From NCBI RefSeq assembly GCF_018130505.1, contig NZ_JAFCKH010000001.1, forward strand, positions 1 to 64,000: DNA of 64,000 nt, in the 5' to 3' direction. Below the pieces are notes generated by a model, which was not told where the DNA came from, ran no database searches, and was given only the letters and a program-made list of their open reading frames with translations. The DNA comes from Bradyrhizobium tropiciagri. Lineage in GTDB: Bacteria; Pseudomonadota; Alphaproteobacteria; Rhizobiales; Xanthobacteraceae. Made by a program: the position numbers and the translations under genes. Below, piece after piece: positions 8,622 to 17,518 of the stretch (position 1 is the first letter of the stretch; each line of letters begins with the position of its first letter).

Positions 8622-10220
8622 ATGAACAAGTATGAACGGCAGAGCCGTTTTCCTGCCGACCAAGAAACGTTGCCGCAAGACGTCCCTGGTGACATCGCCG
8701 CAGAGCTGTCCCGCCTCCCGAGCGAGGTGATCGAACTCAGCGACGCGCCGCCGCTGGCACCCCCGGTCCCGCTCACGCACGACGAAGTCCGCACCATCGT
8801 CATCAGCCTGATGCTGACGATGTTCCTCGCCGCGCTCGACCAGACCATCGTCGCGACCGCGCTGCCGACCATCGGCCGCCAGTTCGGCGACGTCACCAAC
8901 CTGTCCTGGGTCATCACATCCTATCTCCTGGCGTCCACCGCGGTGGCGCCGGTGTTCGGCACCTTGAGCGACATCTATGGCCGCCGCGCCATGATCATCA
9001 CCTCGCTCAGCCTGTTCGTGGTCGGCTCTGTGCTGTGCGCGATCGCGCCGAGCATGACGACGCTGATCCTCGCCCGCGGCCTGCAGGGGCTCGGCGGCGG
9101 CGGCATCATGCCCGTCGTTCAGACTGTGATCTCCGACGTCGTCTCTCCGCGCGAGCGCGGCCGTTACCAGGCCTATTTTTCCAGCGTCTGGATGGCCGGC
9201 GGCATTCTCGGCCCGGTGATCGGCGGCGTGTTCGCCGAGCATCTGCACTGGTCGATGATCTTCTGGATCAACCTGCCGCTGGCGGCGGCTGGACTTGCGC
9301 TTCTGCTGCCGAAGATGAAGAAGATTCCGGTGTTCCACCGCAAGCGCGAGGTCGACTGGCTCGGCGGCATCCTGCTGATGGCGTCCGCCGTCGTGTTCAT
9401 GCTGGTGCTGACCTGGGGCGGTACCCGCTTCTCCTGGCTGTCGCCGACCATCACCGCGATGCTCGGGGCCTCGATCGCGCTTGCCGGCGCCTTCGTCTGG
9501 CATGCGCGCCGCGCCGACGAGCCGTTCCTGCCGCTGTCGCTGCTCGGCGGCTCCGTGGTGCCGTTCGCGATGTGTGCGGGCGGCTGCGCGCTCGGCGCCA
9601 TCGTCGGCCTCACCGTGCATCTGCCGCTGTATTATGAGGTGGTCTATCACCTCAGCGCCAGCGAGGCCGGCCTCGCGCTGATCCCGCTCGCGGCGATCTC
9701 GACCTGCGGGGCCGCGATCGCCGGACGGACCATGGCGAAGGCCAAGCACTACAAGCGCGTCGCGATCGTCGGCACTTCGGTCGCCGCGATCTGTGCTGCC
9801 GGCATGGCGGTGACGACGTTGCCGCTGTGGGGATTGCTGATGCTGATGGGCGTGTTCGCGCTCGGGCTCGGCACCACGTTCCCGATCAGCGTGGTGTCGC
9901 TGCAGAATTCGGTGGCGCGGGCGCAGGTCGGCACCGTCACCGGCGCGATGAACTTCTTCCGCGCGCTGATGGCGTCGTTCACGGTCGCGGCCTTCACCAC
10001 GATCCTGCTGACGATGCTGGGCTCCGACATCTCGCTCGCCAGCGAGCATCATGCCGCGGGAGCGGTCAGCGCGATCCCGGTCGCCGATATGGTCACCGCG
10101 TTCCGCTACGTGTTCGCTGCGGCCGCCGTGTTGCTGACGACCGCGTCGATCTGCATGATCATCATGGAAGAGCGTCCGCTCGCGGGGCCGGCGATGCCGC
10201 CGGCCGAGATGGCGGAGTAG
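8622..10220 (+). CDS. DHA2-family (EmrB/QacA-type) 14-TM MFS exporter
   Basis: The 532-residue inner-membrane protein should export drugs or other toxic compounds by proton antiport. After a hydrophilic N-terminus of about 55 residues come the DHA2 signatures: LDQTIVATALPTIGRQF in TM1, GTLSDIYGRRAM (motif A loop), ARGLQGLGGGGIMPVVQ (motif B), and a motif C-like GGILGPVIGGVF. The length fits 14 TM helices. Start at 8622 (MNKYERQSRF) is the first good ATG, and upstream frame continues to 8478 without family similarity. No periplasmic adaptor gene lies next to it, so it probably acts alone. Confidence 0.9.
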   Translation: MNKYERQSRFPADQETLPQDVPGDIAAELSRLPSEVIELSDAPPLAPPVPLTHDEVRTIVISLMLTMFLAALDQTIVATALPTIGRQFGDVTNLSWVITSYLLASTAVAPVFGTLSDIYGRRAMIITSLSLFVVGSVLCAIAPSMTTLILARGLQGLGGGGIMPVVQTVISDVVSPRERGRYQAYFSSVWMAGGILGPVIGGVFAEHLHWSMIFWINLPLAAAGLALLLPKMKKIPVFHRKREVDWLGGILLMASAVVFMLVLTWGGTRFSWLSPTITAMLGASIALAGAFVWHARRADEPFLPLSLLGGSVVPFAMCAGGCALGAIVGLTVHLPLYYEVVYHLSASEAGLALIPLAAISTCGAAIAGRTMAKAKHYKRVAIVGTSVAAICAAGMAVTTLPLWGLLMLMGVFALGLGTTFPISVVSLQNSVARAQVGTVTGAMNFFRALMASFTVAAFTTILLTMLGSDISLASEHHAAGAVSAIPVADMVTAFRYVFAAAAVLLTTASICMIIMEERPLAGPAMPPAEMAE

Positions 10221-10242
10221 GGCCTCCCGGCTCACCGCGCGG

Positions 10243-11493
10243 TCACTCCAGCCGGATGCGGGTGCCCCTGGCGCCGTTGAGCAGCCGCCGCAGGTGATAA
10301 CTCGCGAGCGGATCGTCGGCATGCACGCCGACCAGAGCGGCGAAGGCCGGCATCGCCGCGGCGTCCTCCGACTCCAGTTTGGCAAAGGCGCTCGCATATT
10401 GCGTCGTGGCCGGCGCGTCGAATGTCGACGCCGGTAACGGCTCGTGTGCGCGCAGCGGTTCGCTGCGGCCGCGCAAGACGAGATCGCCGATTGGCCGTCC
10501 CTTGAAATCCTGTGCCGCGTTCGCGACGCTGTCGCTGACGCAGATCCGGGTGCCCAGCGCCTTGTTGGCGGCCTCCAGCCTGGCGGCGGTGTTGATGGTG
10601 TCGCCATAGGCCGTGTAGTCGAAGTAGCGGCTGCCGCCGAAATTGCCGACCAGCGCTGGGCCGGCATGCACGCCGATCCGCGTCGCGCCGAAATCGACGC
10701 CCTTCTGCTTCCAGCGGGCGCGAAACGCCTCCGCCCACTGATCGAGCGCCTGCGCGCAGGCGATCGCGCGGGTCGCGTAGTCGGCCTGGTCGTCCGGTGC
10801 GTTGAACAGCACCTGGATCGCATCGCCGATCACCTTCGCCACCGTCCCGTCATGGGCGAACACGACATCGGTCAGGCCACCGACATATTCGTTGAGCAAC
10901 TCCGCGAGCACTTCGGCCTCAGCGGTCTCGACCAGCGAGGTGAAGCCGGTGATGTCGGTGAAGATGACGGCGACGTCGCGCCAGCGCACCTGCATGTCAT
11001 CATCGTCGTCGCCGGCGGCGAGGCGCCTTGCGAGTTCGGGCGAGAAATAGCGCGACAGCGAGGCGTGGGCGCGCTCGGCTTCCGCCTGGCGCCGCCGCGC
11101 CTCGCGCAGCACCTCGATGTGGCCGAGCGTCTTCAGGATGGTCGCTTCCAGGTCGGCGAAATCGATCGGCTTGGTCAGGAAGTCGAACGCGCCGCGATTC
11201 ATCGCGGTGCGGATGTTGCTCATGTCGCCATAGGCCGAGACGATGATTGCCGACTTCTTGTCCTCGCGCTCCTGCAGCTTGGCCAGCAGCGACAGGCCGT
11301 CCATCCGCGGCATGTTGATGTCGAGCACGACGAGATCGACATGGGGATGCCGGTCGATCGACTGCAGCGCCTCGACGCCGTCGCGCGCGAACACGAAGTC
11401 GATGCGCCGGTCGCGGATCTGGCGGCGGAACTTCTGCAGGACGAGCGCCTCCAGATCGGGCTCGTCGTCGACAACGAGAACGGTGGAGGTCAT
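10243..11493 (-). CDS. Response regulator fused to class III adenylate/guanylate cyclase
   Basis: This 416-residue protein has an N-terminal receiver domain (VLVVDDEPDLE acidic pocket, phospho-Asp in LVVLDINMPRMDG, Lys in LTKPID) and a helical linker. A class III nucleotide cyclase follows from about residue 160 to 350: FTDITGFTSLVE and KVIGDAIQVLF hold the two metal-binding Asp residues, and AYGDTINTAARLEAA the conserved C-terminal motif. It should make cAMP or cGMP when phosphorylated, and the substrate cannot be told here. It is the last gene of a kinase-regulator operon, overlapping the preceding regulator by ATGA. The C-terminal 60 residues are unassigned. Confidence 0.9.
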   Translation of the reverse strand: MTSTVLVVDDEPDLEALVLQKFRRQIRDRRIDFVFARDGVEALQSIDRHPHVDLVVLDINMPRMDGLSLLAKLQEREDKKSAIIVSAYGDMSNIRTAMNRGAFDFLTKPIDFADLEATILKTLGHIEVLREARRRQAEAERAHASLSRYFSPELARRLAAGDDDDDMQVRWRDVAVIFTDITGFTSLVETAEAEVLAELLNEYVGGLTDVVFAHDGTVAKVIGDAIQVLFNAPDDQADYATRAIACAQALDQWAEAFRARWKQKGVDFGATRIGVHAGPALVGNFGGSRYFDYTAYGDTINTAARLEAANKALGTRICVSDSVANAAQDFKGRPIGDLVLRGRSEPLRAHEPLPASTFDAPATTQYASAFAKLESEDAAAMPAFAALVGVHADDPLASYHLRRLLNGARGTRIRLE

Positions 11494-11885
11494 GCGGCCT
11501 GATCCAGTCTCGCCTCGATCTCCTGGCGGACCTGGCCGAAATCGATCGGCTTGGTCAGCAGCCCCTCGGCACCGCGCTCCAGCGCCTTCCTGCGCGTTTC
11601 GGCATCGCCATAGGCCGTGATCATGATCACGGGAACGTCGGGCCGCCGCGCGCGCACCTCCGGCAGCATCTCCAGCCCGCTCATGCCGGGCATGTTGATG
11701 TCGGAAAGGATCAGGATCAGCGTCCGCTCGCCGGTATCGCCGATCCGGCTCAATGCCTGCGGCGCCGAATGGGCGAAATCCATCATGAAGCGCTGGGCGC
11801 GCAGGTCGCGGCGGAATTGCTGCCGGAACAGGATCTCGATGTCCGGCTCATCATCCACCACCAGAACCAATACACTCACTGTCAT
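11490..11885 (-). CDS. Single-domain response regulator (CheY-like)
   Basis: The 131-residue protein is a receiver domain with no output domain: VLVVDDEPDIE at the N-terminus, phospho-acceptor Asp in LILSDINMPGMSG, Thr in VIMITAYGD and Lys in LLTKPIDFG. It resembles the receiver of the following cyclase (same TKPIDF end), so the two probably arose by duplication or share the same kinase. It overlaps the kinase stop and the cyclase start by 4 bp each. A phosphate-sink or relay role between the kinase and cyclase is plausible but inferred. Confidence 0.9.
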   Translation of the reverse strand: MTVSVLVLVVDDEPDIEILFRQQFRRDLRAQRFMMDFAHSAPQALSRIGDTGERTLILILSDINMPGMSGLEMLPEVRARRPDVPVIMITAYGDAETRRKALERGAEGLLTKPIDFGQVRQEIEARLDQAA

Positions 11886-13912
11886 TCCCCGGTACTGTTC
11901 GAAAAATTGCTTCGGCGCGGCAGCAGGATGGTGAACTCGGTGAACTCGCCGGGTTCGGTCGCGACCTCGATCCTGCCGCCATGTTGCTTCACGATGATAT
12001 CGTGACTCATGGAGAGTCCGAGGCCGGTGCCTTCGCCCGGCGGCTTGGTCGTGAAGAACGGGTTGAACATCTTGTCCTTGACCGCGTCCGGAATGCCGAC
12101 GCCGTTGTCGCGAATGCGGATCTCGACATGGTCGCCGCGGCTCTGCGTGCTGGCGCTCACCGTGGGCTCGAATTCGCCGCCGTTCTGGCCCTTGCGCTTG
12201 CCGACGGCATAGAAGCCGTTCGAGATCAGGTTGAGCAGCACCCGCGTGATCTCCTGCGGGAACACTTCGACTGCTCCGGCCTGCGGATCGAATGCCCGCA
12301 CGAGGGTGACGTTGAATTGCGGCGTCTCGGCGCGGGCACCGTGATAGGCGAGGTTGAGGCTCTCCTCGACCAGCGCGTTGACGTCGGTCGGCCGGTGCTC
12401 GCCGCTGCCGCTGCGCGAATGCAGCAGCATGTTCTTGACGATGGAATCGGCGCGCTTGCCGTGCTGGACGATCTTCTGCAGGTTGCCCTTTAGCAGCCCG
12501 GTGAGCTCGTCGATTTCACCACGAGCATCGTCCGCCAGCGCGAGCGGCACCAGCGCTGCGTTCAACTCATCGGTCAGCTCGGCCGAGAGCGCGGCGAAAT
12601 TGTTGACGAAGTTGAGCGGATTCTTGATCTCATGCGCAATGCCGGCGGTGAGCTGGCCGAGCGAGGCGAGCTTCTCGGTCTGCACCAGGCGGTCCTGCGC
12701 AGCGCGCAGATCGTCGAGGGATTTCGCCAGCTCGGCGGTGCGCGCCTGCAACTGCTCGAACAGCCGCGCATTCTCGATCGCGATCACCGCCTGGTCGGCG
12801 AAGGTCTTGAGCAGGTTGATCTGGGCTTCGGGGAACGCGCCCGGCTCGGCGCGCGAGACCCCGATGGTGCCGATCGGAACGCCTTCGCGGAGCATCGGCA
12901 CCACCAGGATGCTGCGATAACCCCGCGCGCGCGCCATGTCCTTGATGGCCTGGGAGACGTCGGGCTCGCTCTCGATATCGGTGCGGAAGGCAATGGTCCC
13001 GGTCTCTGCGGCACGGCTGTGGATCCCCGGCGAGGCGAGCGGTGCAGGGAAGGAGATTCTGATCTCTTCGTCGCCTTCCGGACTGCCGGCCGTGCATGCC
13101 GCCAGATGCAGCATGTCGCCGACCACCCGCGTCACCAGCGCGGTTTGCCCGGCGAGCAGGCGCCGTGCGCTTTCCGAGATGGCGTCGAACACCGGCCGCA
13201 CATCGGTAGGAGAGCTGGCGATGGCGTTGAGGATCCCGGCGGTCGCGGTCTGCCGCTCCAGCGCCTCGCGCGTCTCGTTGAACAGCCGCGCGTTCTCGAT
13301 CGCGATCACCGCCTGATCGGCGAAAGTCTGCAGCAACTGCACGTGGTGGTCCGAAAAGGCACCGGGCTCGGCGCGCGTGATGCTGATCATGCCGACCGCC
13401 GTTCCGCGGTTCATCAGCGGCGTGAACAAGACGCTGCGAAAGCCGCGCAGGCGGGCGAGCCGCCGGTTCGGCTCGGGAACTTCGCCGGCTTCGCTGTCGG
13501 GGAATTGCACGGTCTTTCCGCCGCGCACCAGCGCGAAGGTCGGGAAGTCGGCGATGTGGCGCGGGAACGAGGCCCGCAGGCCGGCGTCGGCCTCGGGACT
13601 GGTCGGCGTGTAGGCCACCAGATGCAGCTCATCGCCGATGAAGCGCAGCACGGTGGCCGAGAAGCCGTGCAGCAGCCGCTTGGCATTCGACGCGATCGCC
13701 TCGAACGCCGGCTGCGCGTCGGACGGCGAGGCGGCGATGACCTTCAGGATCTCGGCGGTCGCGGTCTGCCATTCCAGCGCCTGGGCTTCGCGATCGCGCG
13801 CCGCTGCCAGCTCGGCTTGCAGGCGGCCGGCCTCCGCCGCCGCGGATTGCAGCCGCCGCTCGAGCTCGTCGATCCTGCGCCTCTGATCGGCGTCCATGGG
13901 CTGGTCATTCAC
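11882..13912 (-). CDS. GAF-GAF hybrid-type sensor histidine kinase
   Basis: A soluble kinase of about 676 residues without membrane segments. A short coiled coil ([20 protein letters not shown]) is followed by two similar GAF domains, each ending in [15 protein letters not shown], so an internal duplication is visible. HisKA follows with phospho-His in [12 protein letters not shown], then HATPase_c with N box [12 protein letters not shown]1 DNGVGIP and G2 [11 protein letters not shown]. It should sense an intracellular signal and phosphorylate the two regulators encoded downstream. The start is uncertain: GTG 13912, ATG 13897 and ATG 13948 are all in frame, none with a strong ribosome site. 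Frame further upstream runs through the palindromic repeat and is not coding. Confidence 0.88.
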   Translation of the reverse strand: MNDQPMDADQRRRIDELERRLQSAAAEAGRLQAELAAARDREAQALEWQTATAEILKVIAASPSDAQPAFEAIASNAKRLLHGFSATVLRFIGDELHLVAYTPTSPEADAGLRASFPRHIADFPTFALVRGGKTVQFPDSEAGEVPEPNRRLARLRGFRSVLFTPLMNRGTAVGMISITRAEPGAFSDHHVQLLQTFADQAVIAIENARLFNETREALERQTATAGILNAIASSPTDVRPVFDAISESARRLLAGQTALVTRVVGDMLHLAACTAGSPEGDEEIRISFPAPLASPGIHSRAAETGTIAFRTDIESEPDVSQAIKDMARARGYRSILVVPMLREGVPIGTIGVSRAEPGAFPEAQINLLKTFADQAVIAIENARLFEQLQARTAELAKSLDDLRAAQDRLVQTEKLASLGQLTAGIAHEIKNPLNFVNNFAALSAELTDELNAALVPLALADDARGEIDELTGLLKGNLQKIVQHGKRADSIVKNMLLHSRSGSGEHRPTDVNALVEESLNLAYHGARAETPQFNVTLVRAFDPQAGAVEVFPQEITRVLLNLISNGFYAVGKRKGQNGGEFEPTVSASTQSRGDHVEIRIRDNGVGIPDAVKDKMFNPFFTTKPPGEGTGLGLSMSHDIIVKQHGGRIEVATEPGEFTEFTILLPRRSNFSNSTGE

Positions 13913-14495
13913 CGGTTCGGCGCCGCGAAGCGAGCGGGCGCGATGCATGGGCGGCGAAACACCCGGGCAGGTAAAATCATCGGATTTCCCGCCGGGATTC
14001 GAAGCCCGCGCCAGCGGCTTTAGCGCCAAAATCGGGCGCCCGGCAAGCCGGAACGGGATCGCGATTGTCGCGGGATTGCGGTCAATTTCTTGCGTATGTT
14101 CGGGGGCGGGATGGGCGCACACCCCGCCTGCCAAACGACGCGGTGTCATCACCCGCGAAAGCGGGTGATCCAGTATTCCAGAGGCAGTCGTGGTTGAGTC
14201 GAGAAGCCGCGGCGTACTGGATCGCCCGGTCGAGCAGGGCGATGACGGCGGTGGACGTAGATGCGGTTTCGCATTCTCGCGGCATTGTTTGAGCGAGTTG
14301 CATTGGGCGCAGGGAAGATCGGGTTCCGACCGCATCGATCGACTCGGTGCAACAACGCCGGCGCGGCGGACTGTGCGGGTTCCACAAGCGACCCACTGCC
14401 TCAATTTAGAACAGTAGCAATGAATCATTGCAACCTGAGAGAATTGAGCTACCATAGGTGGTATTGCTGAGTACCATCGCGTTTTCGAGGTCAAC
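13913..14495. other. 583-bp divergent intergenic region
   Basis: It separates the histidine kinase (minus) from the OmpA/KAP operon (plus) and must contain both promoters. A palindromic repeat occupies 14145-14246. The stretch 14400-14495 just before the operon is clearly richer in A/T (gaacagtagcaatgaatcat) than its surroundings and probably carries the operon promoter. No recognisable consensus promoter can be assigned by eye. The long minus frame through this region has no protein-like composition. Confidence 0.6.
14145..14246. repeat. Palindromic intergenic repeat (RPE-like), about 102 bp
   Basis: The left arm gtcatcacccgcgaaagcgg and the right arm ending gcagggcgatgac are imperfect inverted repeats. 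The inner ends gatccagtattcc / tactggatc extend the symmetry. I recognise this as a dispersed palindromic element typical of Bradyrhizobium-type genomes. It can fold into a long hairpin in RNA from either strand. It lies between divergent genes, so a terminator role is unlikely here. Confidence 0.75.
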
Positions 14496-16055
14496 ATGGC
14501 CGCCCGCAGGTCCAGTCGTTGGGTGCCGAGCCCGTCGGCCCGGGCATGGTTGGTGCTGGCGCTGCCGGTGATCCTCCCGCTGCTGCTGATCCTGCTGAAG
14601 GGAGGAACCAGCGAGCCGGCGGACAACCGTTGCGAGCTTCATCTTCCATTCGGGACCATCATCGAGCTCTCCTGCCGGGCCCTGCGCATTGTTTCATTCA
14701 TCGAAAGCGCTGCCGGCGCCTTCCTCGTTGTCGTGCTGATCTGGTGGCTGTTCAGCGAACTGATCGGGCTGCGCCGCATCTTCGAGGTGCCCTGGTTCGG
14801 CGTCGGCGAGGACGTCGAGAATGTCGGCGTGATCGAGAGCATCGTTCGGGCGGGACTGTTTGTCGGAGCGGTCTGGCTGACGATTGGCCTCTGCGCGCTG
14901 GCCTATATGGGGATGACCGGCGGCATGGTTGCAACGAAGCCGACGCCGCAGCCGACCCCGGGGCCTGCTGTGGTCGAGATCGCCCCCATCATCGCGGCGG
15001 CGGACAGGCTCACCGGCGAGGTCAAGGGTATCCGGGACAAGCTCACCGGTCAGCCGCAGTCGGTGAGCATCGATCCGGCGCTCGTTCCACAGCTGCAGCG
15101 CCTCGGCGAGAGCCTGCGCGAAATCCAGTCGATCCTGACGCGCCAGGACGGCAAGCTGGATGCGCTTCGCCAAATCGACGGACGCATGGCGCAATGGGAG
15201 CAACAGCGGAGCGGGCCGGCGATCCTCGAGGAGGCGAGGCGTCTGAACGGCGCGCTGGGCGAGGTGCGGACCTCGCTCGATGGCGTGGGCCGTCAGCTCG
15301 CCGCGCTCGGCAACATCGAAGGCCTGGTGCGTGACCTCGATATCAAGCAGGTCCCGGCCATCGCGGGAGAGGTCGGCAATGTGAGCCGAACGCTCGGCGA
15401 GGTGCGGACCCAGCTCGATGGCCAGGGCCGTAAGCTCGCCGTGCTCGACGACATCGAGCGCGTATTGCGCGATCTCGATGTCAAGCAGGTCCCGGCCGTC
15501 GCGGGTGAGGTTTCCAATGTGGGCGGCGCAGTCGTTGAAGTGCAGCGGCGACTCATCGCGCAGACCAATGTGCTCGAGCGCATCGAGCCATTCCTGAAGC
15601 AGCCCCGGCTCGTCGACGTGCCGCAACCTCCTTCAACGCCAAGGCCCACACCGACCCCCACGAGAACATCCTGTTTCGATCGCAGCGACGGAGCGTCGCG
15701 CTCGACCTCCGCTGCAGCCGGTCCGCGCCAGTATGAGCGCACGGTGTCCGTCTTCTTCGACAAGGCCGCATCAGAGCCTACGCGGGGAGCATTCGACAAG
15801 CTTGCCGAACTCTCGGACGAGCTCAACCATATCGATCAGCCGGCGGTCTTGATTTTTGGCTCCGCGGATGCGCAGGGCGTTGCCGACAGGAATACGGGGC
15901 TGGCGCGGCAGCGTGCGAGCGCGGTCGAGCAGTTCCTCAAAATGAGGGTGCCGCAGCTGGTCGTCCGGATCGCATCGGCACCTTCAACGGACGACCCGGC
16001 CTCGGAGCCCTACAACCGCATCGCGCGCGTGGAGGCGCATGGGATATGCCGTTGA
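14496..16055 (+). CDS. Three-TM coiled-coil protein with OmpA-like C-terminal domain
   Basis: The 519-residue protein starts with a basic segment (MAARRSSR) and hydrophobic helices near residues 17-34, 67-90 and 115-140. Long predicted coiled coils (about 160-380) follow, then a Pro/Thr linker and an OmpA/MotB-like domain (about 425-519) with NTGLARQRASAVEQFL and a terminal YNRIARVEA. With three TMs and a cytosolic N-terminus, the C-terminus falls in the periplasm, as needed to bind peptidoglycan. Within the coiled coil, two blocks ending in KQVPAIAGEV and KQVPAVAGEV form a direct internal repeat of about 53 residues. It is the first gene of a four-ORF operon, overlapping the NTPase by 10 bp. 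The family is not recognised as a whole. Confidence 0.8.
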   Translation: MAARRSSRWVPSPSARAWLVLALPVILPLLLILLKGGTSEPADNRCELHLPFGTIIELSCRALRIVSFIESAAGAFLVVVLIWWLFSELIGLRRIFEVPWFGVGEDVENVGVIESIVRAGLFVGAVWLTIGLCALAYMGMTGGMVATKPTPQPTPGPAVVEIAPIIAAADRLTGEVKGIRDKLTGQPQSVSIDPALVPQLQRLGESLREIQSILTRQDGKLDALRQIDGRMAQWEQQRSGPAILEEARRLNGALGEVRTSLDGVGRQLAALGNIEGLVRDLDIKQVPAIAGEVGNVSRTLGEVRTQLDGQGRKLAVLDDIERVLRDLDVKQVPAVAGEVSNVGGAVVEVQRRLIAQTNVLERIEPFLKQPRLVDVPQPPSTPRPTPTPTRTSCFDRSDGASRSTSAAAGPRQYERTVSVFFDKAASEPTRGAFDKLAELSDELNHIDQPAVLIFGSADAQGVADRNTGLARQRASAVEQFLKMRVPQLVVRIASAPSTDDPASEPYNRIARVEAHGICR

Positions 16056-17518
16056 CCGCAACTCCGCAGAACGTTCCGCGGGTCAACTACAAGCTGAAGG
16101 ACGACGGGGCTCCCGAGCCGCTGTCGCGCCTGGCGCTGCGAAAATTGCGGGCGTTCGACGAGGACATCCCCAAGGGCGGCCATATGGAATCCGACTCGTT
16201 CAAGCGGGTCGTCTATGAGCTGCTGCGTTACTGCCACGGCGAGATCGACGGCCTCTCGGTGCTGGTCGCCGGCCAGCGCGGCGCCGGCAAGACCACGCTG
16301 GTCAAGCTCGCTATTCAGCGCGTGATGACCGAATGCACCAAGGGACTGATGCCGCTGCCGCTGATCCTGCACGGTCCGACGATCATCGATCCGAAAGCGG
16401 TCGCGGAGAAACCGAAGGAAAGCGAGATGGCGCCGCCACCGGTCACGGTCGCGGCCGCAGATGCGGCGGTCCCGCCGATCGTCGTGGTCAACAACCCGGC
16501 GCCGCCGGTGACACCGGCGCCTGCACCAGGAGGGAACGGCAGCGCCAACGCGGACGGCAGCAAGGTGCCGGAAGAAAAGGAACGGGCGCTACGCTTGATC
16601 GTGACCGCGCTCTACCGCGGCCTTTCGCTTGCGCTCTACGATGCCTGGCTTGCCGCGGCCCGCGAGGCGCCCGAGCGGCGCCGGACCGAACATGAGCTGC
16701 TGGCATTACGCGCGCATCTTGATTTGCGGCTGGAGCGCGCGCCCGATCCGGACGTGCTGCGCAAGATCTGGGAGCGCGCCGGATTTCTCCATAGCGGTGT
16801 CGCGTTCTACTTGCGCCCAGCGACCAAGAAGGACGGCCGTACGGTGCGCGACAGCAAGCCGCCGGAGATCGCCGGCATCCCCTCCGACCAGGGGATCCGC
16901 GAGATCGTGGCGCTTGCCTCCTGTGCCGACGCCTACCGCGTCATCATCAGCAAGCCGCAGGAAATCCTCGCGCGCAAGCAGCAGTCCGAATATGCGCAAG
17001 AGGTCAAGTTCGCGATGCCGCAGGGCGGCGATAAGAAAAAGGATGATGACACGAAGCCCAAATCGGCTGCGGAGAAGGTGACGCCTCCGGTGCTCGGGAC
17101 CGCAGCCGGCGGGCTTGCCGCGGTCGTGGCGCAGAGCGGAGAGATTACGACCCTGGCAGCCAGCGTCGGGACCGGCCTGCTGGTTTGGCTCGGCAGCTGG
17201 GTCGCGATGACCTATGGCACGAGGACCGCGCGTCAGGAGATGCGCAGGGAGCTGACGATGGACATCAAATGGGACATCGATCGGCTCGAGCGCGACCTGC
17301 CGCTGCTGCTCAAGCGGGTCAAGGACGCGGGATTCGCGCCGATCATCGTGCTCGATGAACTCGACAAGGTCGACAACGCGATGCAGTCGCTGAACAACTT
17401 TCTCAAGCTCACCAAGCATATCGTCACCGATCAGTCCGCATTCATGTTCCTGACCAATCGCGACTATTACGAGAACCTTGTCGCCAAGGAGCAACTCGAC
17501 GGCGGGAGGGCATTGTGA
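16046..17518 (+). CDS. KAP-type P-loop NTPase, N-terminal part, with inserted membrane segment
   Basis: This ORF encodes 490 residues. Walker A is GQRGAGKTT at 76-84. Walker B is far downstream (IIVLDELDK, 433-441), and a sensor-1-like FMFLTNRDYY is at 466-475. Between them lie a Pro/Ala-rich linker (125-170), a helical block, and a hydrophobic segment (about 350-390) able to cross the membrane once or twice. Membrane helices inserted inside the P-loop domain are the hallmark of KAP NTPases (established knowledge). The ORF ends abruptly after sensor 1, where KAP proteins normally continue with a helical lid. The next ORF supplies such a sequence in another frame. I infer that it couples ATP hydrolysis to a membrane complex with the OmpA-like partner. 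Confidence 0.82.
   Translation: MPLTATPQNVPRVNYKLKDDGAPEPLSRLALRKLRAFDEDIPKGGHMESDSFKRVVYELLRYCHGEIDGLSVLVAGQRGAGKTTLVKLAIQRVMTECTKGLMPLPLILHGPTIIDPKAVAEKPKESEMAPPPVTVAAADAAVPPIVVVNNPAPPVTPAPAPGGNGSANADGSKVPEEKERALRLIVTALYRGLSLALYDAWLAAAREAPERRRTEHELLALRAHLDLRLERAPDPDVLRKIWERAGFLHSGVAFYLRPATKKDGRTVRDSKPPEIAGIPSDQGIREIVALASCADAYRVIISKPQEILARKQQSEYAQEVKFAMPQGGDKKKDDDTKPKSAAEKVTPPVLGTAAGGLAAVVAQSGEITTLAASVGTGLLVWLGSWVAMTYGTRTARQEMRRELTMDIKWDIDRLERDLPLLLKRVKDAGFAPIIVLDELDKVDNAMQSLNNFLKLTKHIVTDQSAFMFLTNRDYYENLVAKEQLDGGRAL

Noticed and set aside
7770-10823. 1017-codon minus-strand frame
   Set aside because: It spans the complements of YcgN, the exporter and part of the cyclase. The composition is dominated by Arg and His, so it is a shadow.
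12632-14023. 463-codon plus-strand frame opposite the histidine kinase
   Set aside because: Antisense shadow of the two GAF domains. The minus strand carries clear kinase motifs.
13913-14626. N-terminal extension of the histidine kinase frame
   Set aside because: It runs through a palindromic repeat and has no domain-like sequence. The coiled coil and GAF domain begin at about 13890.
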